DNA of 64,000 bases from Neocallimastix lanati (nom. inval.) (taxonomy: Eukaryota; Neocallimastigomycota; Neocallimastigomycetes; Neocallimastigales; Neocallimastigaceae): positions 65,001-129,000 of the forward strand of contig JACVTC010000039.1 in NCBI GenBank assembly GCA_016946835.1, in the 5' to 3' direction. Below, piece by piece: positions 24,260 to 40,627 of this stretch. The notes beneath the pieces are model-generated. The model did not search any database and was not told the DNA's origin. It saw only the letters and a list, made by a program, of their open reading frames with translations. The translations under genes and the position numbers were made by a program. Position 1 is the stretch's first letter. Every line of letters starts with the position of its first letter.

Positions 24260-27200
24260 TTTTATATTTATTTATATCTATAACTATTGCTATATATGCT
24301 ATATATTATATTAAAATGAAAAAAAAAAAATTGTTTATTTTTTTTTTTTTTTTTTTTTTTTGTTATTTTTAAATTTAATAAAAAGAAAAAATTAATATAT
24401 TTATAGTATATATTTCAGTTATATATTTAACCACCATAAAGAAAATATATATTAATATATATATATAAAATCATCATAAAAGTCATCATTATCATTAGTT
24501 CATCTTGGCAAGATAATAATAAAAATAAAAAAAAAAATTACTATTTTTTTTTTTTTTATTATTTTATAAATAATTATAATAATAATAGTAATAAAATTAA
24601 AATTTAATCCTAAAAAGTTTCATTAATGGATATATTATAAGAAATTGATTTCTCCATTATAACATAAAAAGATGGAATTTAATGTATATATAGAGGAAAT
24701 AAATAAATCATAATGTAAAAAAAAAAAAAAAATTTAAGAAAATCCAAACATAACAATATTATTAATAATGATTAATAATAATAAAAAAATTTTTTTTTTT
24801 TGAAAAACAAAAGAATATTTTTAAATAATATATTCAAATCCTTCAACAGAATCTATATTACTATTTTTTTATTTTAATTTATTTTATTTTTTAATTAAAA
24901 AGTATTTTATAAGAAAATGTATAATTTTTTAATGTTTAAAAAATAAAAAATATTTTTATTTAATTATTTATTATGAATAAATTGATACTATTTATTCAAT
25001 TTTTTTTTAATTATGAAGCGATTAAAAAAATATCATTATTTTTTAAAAATAAAATATATAATTATTTTATATTCATATTAAATTGCTTATATATTTAATT
25101 ATATGTATATAATTATTTATATTTAATTATTTTTATTTATATTTAATTATTTTTATTTATATTTAATTATTTATTATTAATTTTTATTATTTAATCATTT
25201 ATTATAAATAAATTAATATTAATTATTCAGTGTCTTTTTACAAAATGATTGAATGATTAAGAAAATATTTTATTTTTTAAAAATAAACATTAATTTAGAT
25301 ATAATTATCAATTACTGATAATAAATGATATTTAAATGAATAAAAAGTTCTAAACGAGATTTAATTTTTTTTTTCTAATAGTTTATTACTCTATATTAAT
25401 ATATTACTTTATAAAAATGATTACACATTTATATTTATTTCTAAACCTGATTATAATTTATTTATCTTAAATTGTATTAAAATATTAAAAATTTTATTGT
25501 ATTAAATTGCAAAATATAAAAGCTACATTATGAAATACAACTTTCCAAATGTAACTTTTGAAATTTCGAAATACAACACATTCATATTTATTTATTTATT
25601 TATTTACTTATTTATTTATTTACTTATTTATTTATTTATTTATTTGCTTATTTATTTATTTATTTACTTATTTATTTATTTATTTATTTATGATAAATTA
25701 TGTTTTTGACAAGCCACATTGTCAAATGAAACACATTCACAAATTTATTAGAAAATATGGATTAGGTAGTTGTAATAAAATTGATAACATATAATATATA
25801 TAATTTTTTAAATGTCTTTTTTAGATCTTTATATGCTTTTTTAAAATTTTTAATTTATTTTTTTTTTTTTTTTATTTTCTTTTTTTTTTTTTTTTTTTTA
25901 TATTTAATTTTTATTTCATTAAATTACATCATATATTTAATTTAAATTTTAATTAAAAATAAAGTTTATTTTAAACATTTTTTAAAATTTTTATAGGATT
26001 TGTCATTTTTTTCTCTTTGAATAGAAATCTATTGTGCCATAATTTTAATAAAAAGTCTATTTTCATAATGACTAGATTTATAATTAAAATTTTTCAAATA
26101 TTTTTTTTTTTATTATTATTATTTAATTTTTAACACATAGAAGATCATTCATTTTTCTTTTTTTCTAATAGATAATATATAATAAAGTTTTTTTTTAATT
26201 TTAATAATAAATAAAAAAAAATTGAAATAAAATGGTATTATATTACTATTAATACGTTATTTGACTTTTATTTTATTTACTATATTTTAATTTTCTTCTT
26301 TTTATTATAATTATTATGAATAGAAAAAATGAGTAAAATCCATCTCATTTTTGTCATTGTTTACTATTAATATAATTATGATTTTATTAATATATAAAAT
26401 TAAAATTTAAATTATTTAAATTTGTAAAAATATTCATAATTGATTTTTATAAACTTTATTTATTATTAAAAATAATTACAATCAAAAAAAAAAAAAAAAA
26501 AATTTTTTTTATTTTATACACTCTTATTGATATAAAATGAAATATTCAAACATTATTAATTTTATTATTATTCAAGTATATATTAATGTCATCAAATCAA
26601 ATTAAAATTTGATTTCTAAATTAATTATAATTAATAAAATAAGAAATAATAAATTTTATAGCATAAATCTATGCTTTAAATTATATTCTTATTTATATTT
26701 ATCTTTAGAGAGTTATTAAATATTTCCTTAAATAATAATTATTAATATTTATAATACTTTCACATATAAACACAGTAAATAGTTTATTTTAATCCCAAGA
26801 ACAACTAGTTAAATAGAAAATTATAAATAAATAGAATAAAAATAAAACTTTTCTCTGAATTAGGAGAAGTGTGTAAGAAAGATGTTCGTTTTAAATGGAT
26901 AATCAAGTATAATTATTTTTACTTTAATAAATATTTGTAATCATAATAATAAAATTAAATAAATAATCTATTAATGCTTTAATAAATTTAATACATTAAT
27001 CCCAACAATACTTTTTCGAACCAGGGTTATATCATTATTTAATGATTTTATATATTTATATTAAGAATAGAGATATAAAAAGGAAAAAAAAATATTAAAA
27101 AAAGAAATTCTATTATATTTTTTTTATTATGTTTTTTAATATTATTAATATCTAAAAAAAAAATAAAAAAAAAATAAGTTATTATTAGTTAATGATACAT

Positions 27201-27343
27201 TATGAAACCATAACAAAATCAATCAAATACTAAAATTGTAATTTCATATAACAAATTTTTTTTTTTTTTTTTTGTTATTATTATTATTATTACTACAATT
27301 AGTTATATATATTTATATACATAATTTTTTTTTTTTTTTTTTT
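24258..27343. other. Gene-poor AT-rich stretch
   Basis: It contains poly-T/A tracts (24338-24361, 24718-24733), repeated tttatatttaattat units (25110-25165), and a minisatellite of TATTTATTTATTTACT-type units at 25580-25690. That minisatellite lies inside a semi-unique stretch (25520-25795) with degenerate 'gaaatacaactt' words like those next to the dispersed repeat. No supportable gene is seen; 26870-26920 has slightly more complex sequence without a frame. Confidence 0.65.
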
Positions 27344-29092
27344 TTAAAGGAATATTTTATGTTGTTGTTCTTTTGGAAGTTTATAATAATCAAGTACTTC
27401 TTCACGCATTTGTTGTGATGTTTTAGAATACCATTCATTATCATGTCTTATAAGATCTCTAACTTTACTGGATATATGCTTTTTATCATTTAATCCGGCA
27501 TAATGAACTAATAAATCACCTTTTTGCATTTGACCTTGACATGTTGGTTCTTTATCACAGAAATATGAATTAAACCAATTTTGTGGAACAATAATATAAT
27601 GTTTATCTTCTTTTTGTTCAACTAAAATATGCAATAATGCGGATTGATCTACGAATAATAAATAAGTATCTTTATTATAATATGTATAGGTACATGCTTT
27701 CATTAAAAATGATAAAGACCAAGGATGAACACGAATTAAAAACATACCAGCATTTAATCCATTAAAATCATCCGAAATAATAAAATGAATTTCATCTTTA
27801 TCTTCTGGTGGAATAAAGCTATCTAAACTAATATTTGGATTAATGATACTAGAATCACTATCTGCCCAAAAAATCCAATCATAACTTTTAGTTTTTAAAC
27901 CTTGAATAACATAACTCATGACACTATATAATTTTTGATAATAAACTTGTCTACTAGTATCAATCATTTTATCATCCATGAAAAAATGATATCCATGAAC
28001 ATCAGCATATTGTGCAAATTCACTAATAGAATGTTCATAAACAGAATTTGGTTTTACGTTATCCGCAAACATTACAATAGCAAATTTCGGTTTTTTGAAT
28101 GCATTTTCATCTTTCACACATTGATAAGTAACTTCCATGTAATGTATAATTCCTTGACATGGATCTCCATAAATACTAGTCATTGGTTTAATATAACAAT
28201 AACGCTTATTTTCACAAAGAGTTTTAACCTTATCTAATGGATGACTTTCACAATATTCACCTTTCTTTACAGTAATAAGTTTATCTGAATATTTAACGCC
28301 ATATTCATTTTTAGAGCAACTTTCTTTATCATCAGGTCTTCTTCCGTAGAAGACGTCATGTATTTTGATAGAAAAACCTACTGGACATACAATTTTATTT
28401 CCTTCAATAGATTCTGGTGGTAAATAAAATTTTATATCGCAAAATTTTACTTTATCTTTAGGTAATGGGTAATCATTATTTTTTTTATTTATTTCTAATT
28501 CTTTATAATCTGGAGATATCATTGAAAATATATCTAGCGAATTTTCATCCCTTTGTTCACCGTCATTAAATTCATAATATTTCTTATAATTTTTATTGAA
28601 TCTTGAGATATTATCATTATTTTCCTCTGTTGAATTATTTATATTTTCTTCTGTACTATTGGGATTTTCCTTGTTAAAATCATTATTTTTTCCTTCTGTA
28701 TTATCATTGTTTTCCACCTTAATATTATTATTTTCCTCTTTAGTTTCTTTACTATCCTGGTCATTTAATTTATTGAAAATATTATTTTTATTATCATTTT
28801 CATTTGTTTTTGTATTGCTATTATTAATTGTTAATTTTGATATTTTTTCTTTGTTTGGATTGATAATTTTTTCTATGTCATTTTCAATATAATTATCATT
28901 ATAATAAAATTCTTCGTTTGCATTCTGATTTTCTTTTATTTTTTCATTTAATTTATTTACAGAAATATTTTGATTATCCTTTGGTTTAAGTGATGATGAA
29001 ATCATATATAGTAAACCAAAAGATCCAACGATCGAAAAAAGTATTACTAATTTAACTATTAAATTTGTATATCTTTTATTTAATAAATGCAT
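27344..29092 (-). CDS. Lectin-fused GT34-like glycosyltransferase, type II membrane protein (582 aa)
   Basis: An intronless frame from ATG (29092) to TAA, 582 residues. Residues about 11-31 form one hydrophobic signal anchor after a short basic N-terminus, as in Golgi glycosyltransferases. Residues 35-205 are an Asn/Glu/Lys-rich stem with several NxS/T sites. Residues about 218-325 match the SUEL/galactose-binding lectin pattern: spaced cysteines, VFYGRRPDDKESC, CENKRYCYIKP, YGDPCQGIIHYMEVTYQC. Residues about 336-570 match GT34-type transferases (GMA12/MNN10 group): WIFWADSDSSIINPN with the metal-binding DSD at 411-413, SDDFNGLNAGMFLIRVHPWS, VPQNWFNSY and GDLLVHYAGL. Expected role: adding galactose or mannose to glycans in the Golgi, with the lectin domain steering acceptor choice. 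The donor sugar is not deducible. The fusion is the unusual feature. Confidence 0.88.
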   Translation of the reverse strand: MHLLNKRYTNLIVKLVILFSIVGSFGLLYMISSSLKPKDNQNISVNKLNEKIKENQNANEEFYYNDNYIENDIEKIINPNKEKISKLTINNSNTKTNENDNKNNIFNKLNDQDSKETKEENNNIKVENNDNTEGKNNDFNKENPNSTEENINNSTEENNDNISRFNKNYKKYYEFNDGEQRDENSLDIFSMISPDYKELEINKKNNDYPLPKDKVKFCDIKFYLPPESIEGNKIVCPVGFSIKIHDVFYGRRPDDKESCSKNEYGVKYSDKLITVKKGEYCESHPLDKVKTLCENKRYCYIKPMTSIYGDPCQGIIHYMEVTYQCVKDENAFKKPKFAIVMFADNVKPNSVYEHSISEFAQYADVHGYHFFMDDKMIDTSRQVYYQKLYSVMSYVIQGLKTKSYDWIFWADSDSSIINPNISLDSFIPPEDKDEIHFIISDDFNGLNAGMFLIRVHPWSLSFLMKACTYTYYNKDTYLLFVDQSALLHILVEQKEDKHYIIVPQNWFNSYFCDKEPTCQGQMQKGDLLVHYAGLNDKKHISSKVRDLIRHDNEWYSKTSQQMREEVLDYYKLPKEQQHKIFL

Positions 29093-30110
29093 TTTTTTTT
29101 TTTTATTCTTTATGTAATTATAATTTAAAAATAAATATATTTTATAAGTGAAAAATTATAATTGTTAAAGATTGATTATTGAATAGAATAAAAGATTATT
29201 TTATATAGTATTATATACAAGTAATTTTTATAATATTAATTATTATATGATATTATTTTCACAACTACTTTATTTTTTCATTTATTTCATCTTTTATTTT
29301 TATTTTATTATTTTATTATTTTTACAATTTATTTTATTATTATTAAAATTTATTTATTATTATTTTTATTAATTTGTTTTATCTTCAATATTCTTTTTAT
29401 AAAAATATTAATAAAACGGTATTAAATATTATTATTATATTAACCGTATGTATACTTTTTTTTTTTATATTAAATTTCTAAATTTTTTAATTATTTTTTC
29501 ACTTTTATATATTTTTTCATATCAATGTATATATTTACTTTTTTATAATATAATAATAAAATTTTCTCAAAAATAAAACAAAAAATTTATAAAAAAAAAA
29601 ATTTAGTTATAAAAAAAGAATATTATATATATTTATATATTGTATATAATAAATTAAATTTTATATATTGTCCTAATTGTATTTTAATATATTATAAATC
29701 TTATTATATATTTAATTTAATATTTTTAATAAATTTTATATCATTACGTAATAATATTGGTTGTATTTTTATTAAAGATTTTTATTAAATTAAGAAAATT
29801 TAGGAATTTTTCTTATTAAAGTTTAATTAATTTTAAAATTTAAAATATTAAAGTATTGTATTTTAATATAAATAAGGTTTTTTTAATTTTTATTATTAAA
29901 TAAAATTATTAATATAATTCAATATAAATTATAAATAAAAAAATTTTTTTTAATTCTTATTTTAAATATTTAAATATATATAATATATTTAGATAATTAA
30001 TAAATAAATATAAATTATATTTATTATAATAAATTTTAATATTAAAATTGAATAGATTAAATTAATAAAAAGATAAAAAAAAAAATAAAATAAAAATTTA
30101 ATTAATATAT
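29093..30110. other. Upstream region of the lectin-glycosyltransferase gene
   Basis: It is almost pure A/T with no open frame of interest. No promoter element can be recognised; homopolymer and TA runs dominate. Confidence 0.75.
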
Positions 30111-30352
30111 TTTGTTTCCAATATTAATATAAAATTATTTCATAATAAAAAAAAAAAAAAAAAAAGGAATTTTCAATTTATAATTTAAAACAAAATAAAT
30201 TATAAATAATTAATAAAAAATATATAAATCTATTTTGTTTCCAATATTAAAATAAAATTATTTTGTAATAAAAAAAAAAAAAAAAAAGGAATTTTCAATT
30301 TATAACTTAAAACAAAATAAATTATAAAAATAAAAAATATATAAATATATAA
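30111..30352. repeat. 123-bp tandem duplication
   Basis: Copies start at 30111 and 30234, each beginning tttgtttccaatatta and including a poly-A run followed by ggaattttcaatttataa. They differ by a few substitutions and by the length of the A run. Confidence 0.9.
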
Positions 30353-30601
30353 TCAAACCCATTAATAATGCTTTTGCACATATTGTTGATATATAAACTG
30401 GTATAGTTCAGCATACAGCATTTATGCGTTTAGATGCTATTTTGTTCAATATATATAATATAAAATGTCACGTGATTTATATTAATATATAAACGATAAT
30501 AGTTTTTATACAAATATATGCTATTGTAAAGAGTAATCTATTAGAACCTTTTATTTATTAAATTATTATTTATTATCAGTAATAGTTTTTTTTTATTTAT
30601 T

Positions 30602-30745
30602 TCTGGTGTGTACCACCCTTGGTTTCGGCCCCCCTTCAAGGAAAGTGCATATAAGTAGATATTGTCCCTTCTAGACAGTCTTACTAAGTGTTCATCATTA
30701 GCTCTCTAACATGGATATTATTGTTGAGAATTTTTCTAGTAAGCT
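30602..30745 (-). mobile_element. Dispersed poly-A-tailed repeat, copy 2 (inverted)
   Basis: Read on the minus strand, this copy runs from 'ctagaaaaattct' (near 30740) through 'aacaataatatccatg' and 'agaagggacaat' to the 3' end 'ggtggtacacaccagaaat' (near 30602), followed by an A-rich tail (30585-30601). It shares the GC-rich 'ggggggc(c/t)gaaacc(a/t)aggg' block with copy 3, which copy 1 has lost in part. It is the most diverged of the three. About 240 bp of unclassified, slightly GC-richer sequence (30355-30540) precedes it on the left. Confidence 0.7.
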
Positions 30746-31207
30746 TTTTCTTGTCAGTAATTGATAATTATGTCTAATTTAATGTTTATTTTCATAAATC
30801 TACATATTTTAAATTTTTCATTAATAGACCGAAATATATTTTAATACGTTATGTGCTTTTTTTTTTATTTTTATTTTTTAATATAGAATCGAAAGTTTAT
30901 TTAATAAATAAATTTTATATATTGTATAATAAAACTCTTCTTTTTTTAGATCTATTTAATACATAATAGTATGATAATTATTATTTGATAATTCCTATAT
31001 ATATCATGCTTTATATAAAAAGAAAATTTAATATAAATGTAATGTACTATTCATATTATTATAAAGATTGTTTAAGTTTATTAATTATATTAGTTAATCA
31101 AATCAAAAAAATATTATTTAATTATAAATATTTTATAAAATATTACTGAAATTATTATATTATCAATTTACTAATATTATAATTATTGTTACAATTATTT
31201 ATCACTT

Positions 31208-31545
31208 TTGTTTTTTGTTTACACCACCCTTTTATTTTATTTTATTTTATTTTATTTTATTTTATTTTACTCATCTGTACTTTATATTCATATTTCTACT
31301 ATTTATTTTATTTTATTTTATTTTATTTTACTCATCTGTACTTTATATTCATATTTCTACTATTTATTTTATTTTATTTTATTTTATTTTATTTTATTTT
31401 ATTTTATTTTATTTTATTTTATTCAATCTGTACTTTATATTTATATATCATCTATTTATTTTATTTTATTTTATTCAATCTGTACTTTATATTTATATAT
31501 CATCTATTTATTTTATTTTATTTTATTTTATTTGGGTTTATTTTA
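31208..31545. repeat. TTTTA array with embedded 45-60 bp higher-order units
   Basis: A TTTTA pentanucleotide array is punctuated by at least four copies of a unit 'ctgtactttatattcatat...ctatttattttatt' (two starting 'ctcat', two starting 'ttcaat'). All three forward frames stay open because the array has no stops, giving spurious Phe/Ile/Leu/Tyr peptides. A lone copy of the same unit sits at about 12516-12556. Confidence 0.88.
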
Positions 31546-31739
31546 ACTTTTTAATAATTTTTTATTTTTATTTTTAATCATTATATTAATTATTGTTTTA
31601 TTTATACTGTATATTTTATATTAATATATTAATAATTTATATATTATGAATTAAAAATAATTTAAATAATTTTTAAAAACTTTTATTTTCATTTTTAAGA
31701 TTTTATGTATAATGATTAAATATCTAATTATTGTTATGT

Positions 31740-32110
31740 AAAATAGAGTTTACAATGAAATAAAATCGAACCAGATTCTATCCTGGTTCTATCCCGTTCT
31801 ATGATCATTTTCCAGGTTTTCCTCACAAGAGATTTTTTACGGAATACGGTGGTTAGAGTTTCCGGTAAGTATATCCCTTTATATATATATTTTTTATTTT
31901 TATTAGAATAGATACTGAATTAATTGAGAGGATTGCACTAGAATTGTATATTTAAGAGGGAATTACAAGTATTTGGGTACATGGTTTCATGTGTCTATGT
32001 AGATATATTCTTTTAAATTTGCAATCTTTCTGACATTTTTGCATTTATCAGGAAATAATAACGAATATCTATTAGTTAAGTTATACTGACTTCACTTCAA
32101 AGGGAAATTA
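31740..32110. other. Mixed-composition island left of repeat copy 3
   Basis: Unlike its flanks, 31765-31870 has balanced composition (ccagattctatcctggttct, 'ggaatacggtggttagagtt') and ends in a splice-donor-like 'ccggtaagtat'. No frame of length and no family is recognisable. It may belong to the mobile element that ends in copy 3 of the dispersed repeat. Confidence 0.4.
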
Positions 32111-32325
32111 CGAACTGGAGAAGCACTCGGAGAAGTAGTACTAGAAAAATTCTTAGCAATAATATGCATGCCAGAGCGCCGGTGTTGAAACACTCAGTAA
32201 AGTCATCCAGTAGGGACAATTTTGCCTTTATAAAATGAAAGTGTGTATCTACCTCAATATTCCCACTGCTCCTGAGGGGGGACTGAAACCTAGGGCGGTA
32301 CACACCGGAAATAAAAAAAAAAATA
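32111..32325 (+). mobile_element. Dispersed poly-A-tailed repeat, copy 3 (longest)
   Basis: It matches copy 1 from 'cactcggagaagtagta' (32124) through 'aataatatgcatgccagagcg' and 'catccagtagggacaatt', and matches copy 2 in the 3' block 'ggggggactgaaacctaggg' and the end 'cggtacacaccggaaat' followed by an A-rich tail. A minus-strand frame across it (32303-32097) shares an 18-residue stretch with the one in copy 1, but this follows from DNA identity and is not evidence for a gene. Confidence 0.8.
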
Positions 32326-32916
32326 AAATTAATAATTCTAACACTAAATTTTTATGATTCTAATCAAATTTACAACTAAGATATGTATAAAATTTTTTTC
32401 AAAATATAAAAATTTTATTAAATATAAAAGCATAAAAATTTTAAAAACTTTAAAACAAAAAGAATTATATATATTTGGATATTTAAAATAATATTTTTTC
32501 TAATATAAATTATAAATTTACTAAAATTTTATTATTTAAAAATTATTAAAATTAATATTTATTTTAATTACATATATAAAACTTTAATTTATATAGTTTT
32601 TCTCTTAATTTTTTATGCTACCTTTATTTTTTATTTTTTTTTTTTTTTTAATAGTATAAATATCAAAAAAAATTTAAAATTCATTATAAATCAAAATAAA
32701 TTAGATTATAAACTTTTTTAAATCAATGGAAATTTCCTATTATACCAAGAAATATTAAAATTAGAATGAATATACATTTTTCATTATTATTACTTTTACA
32801 TATACATATTACTAAAAAAATTTGAAGAATTTATGATCAAAATAATATGTTTTATCGAAATAAAAAAAAAAAAGAAAAAATTTAAAAATAACTAATATAT
32901 GATTATTTAACTAAAA
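32326..32916. other. Upstream region of the beta-helix receptor gene
   Basis: AT-rich noncoding DNA with poly-T (32635-32650) and poly-A (32861-32880) runs. No promoter element or other feature is recognisable. Confidence 0.75.
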
Positions 32917-38891
<5,975 letters not shown>

Positions 38892-40552
38892 TTAAAATAA
38901 ATTAATAATTTCTTCAGCAATTAGTTCATCTTCTGAATTCCAAGATATTTTAATTAATCTTCTTGAAGGTGAAATTCTAACTTCTATTGATCGTATAGTT
39001 AATATACTATATTCATCATTACTATCAAGAGTAGATGATGACGCAATATTTTCATCTTCAGATGAATCATATATATCTTCTATATTATCGTACATTTCAT
39101 CATCCTCTTCTTCTGCTTTTTCTTTTCCTTTATTTTTTCTTGTTTGATTTTCATTACCGTCTTCACTTATGTTCTTTGTTGAATTATTTTGTTTTTCATT
39201 CTTTTGATTATTATTGTCTTCATTAGAATTATTTAATTTTTTTTTATGCTTTACTGAATGTGTAAGCATTTCTATTTCATGGAAAGAGATACAAGGTTCT
39301 ATATCATTTACTATTGATTTTGAATCATGAGTTGTTTTGTTGGATTCTTTTTCCTTTTCTTTATCTTTTTCTCTCTCTTTGTCTTTGTCTTTTTCTTTAT
39401 CTTTTCTTTTATTATAATTATTACTACTGTTATTATTGCTATTATTACTTGAATTATTAACATTAATATTATTATACGAAGCTGGAGATGTACTAGAATC
39501 GGCTTGAGCATAAAAGGAGGTAACATTGTTATTTATATGAGTTGAACCTGTTGAACTTGTTAATAAATTTAAAGCACTTTCTCCTTCTACTCTCAAATTT
39601 ACTTGATTTTGAGGTGGTACTGTAGATGAATGTTCAGAGGTTAATGGTATTGAGAAGGAGTCACGAAAAACAAATGTTTTATTTTCATGAAGTTTACGAT
39701 AAATTCTTTTCTTAGTAACTAAATTATCCAAAATATAATATTTTAATTCAATTAATATACGATCTTCAATATTAATTCTTTCATATTTTTTTTCTCTTTC
39801 TTTTCTTTCTTTTTCCGAAATTTTATTATTTTCATCATTTTCTTCTTCAACTTCTCCTTCTTCCTGAACATTTTCTGTTTCTTTTTTTTCTTTATCTTCT
39901 TTATCTTCATTATTTTCATCTTTTTCTTCTTTTATTTCTGGATAACTTCTTAATTCTTTTTCTAGATGCTCTTTTCGAATATCATTTAATAAATTTAATG
40001 CAAGTGTATCCCGTGAAGAATTTTTTTTATTTTCTTCGTTTATTTTTTTTAATTTTTCTAAGAGTTTTCTTAAATCACAATTTCTTCTTCGAATACAAAA
40101 TTTTATTTTCTTATCATGATACCCTAAATTATCGGTTATAGTATCTTCACTGACAACTTTAATATGATTACGATCAAAATCTTGAAAAGATTCTCCTTGA
40201 ACCTCATATGCAATATCACTTTTATTTTCATTTAAATACCAGGAACCTTCATTCCATCGACTTCTTTGGGTTAAAGAATTTTCTATTCCATTACTAGTAT
40301 CATTATTCAAATCCCAAAGTATTACACCTCGGAAAGGTAAATGCCTAATAGGTTTCATATATTTTATTGGAACATTAGCAATTGGTTTTGATTCGGATGA
40401 TGTCGAGGTCTCATTACCATATTTATTTTTTCCTTCCGGAGAAAAATTATTATTATCAAATTTTCGAACTTTTAACTTTAAACTTTCATCAATAGATTTA
40501 TCAGTGGATTCTCTTTTTCTTTTTTTTTCATTATCAATGTTATTCATATTCA

Positions 40553-40627
<75 letters not shown>

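Noticed and set aside
25558-25794. 78-codon ORF with a C-terminal segment of normal complexity
   Set aside because: The first half is a TATT minisatellite and the rest has no recognisable motif or splice signal; it was kept only as intergenic description.
27005-27030. tRNA B-box-like 'ggttcgaaa' on the minus strand (and a similar one near 31767)
   Set aside because: No acceptor stem, anticodon arm or A box at the right distance; the surroundings are AT-only.
31186-31577. Three overlapping 112-122 codon Phe/Tyr/Leu-rich frames
   Set aside because: A TTTTA array has no stop in three frames; there is no start context, no complex sequence and no splice support.
24019-32303. Minus-strand ORFs at 24210-24019 and 32303-32097 sharing an ALACILLL(K/R)IFLVLLLRV stretch
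   Set aside because: The similarity is explained by DNA identity of the dispersed repeat; copy 2 does not keep the frame, and the poly-A tail indicates that the opposite strand is the sense strand.
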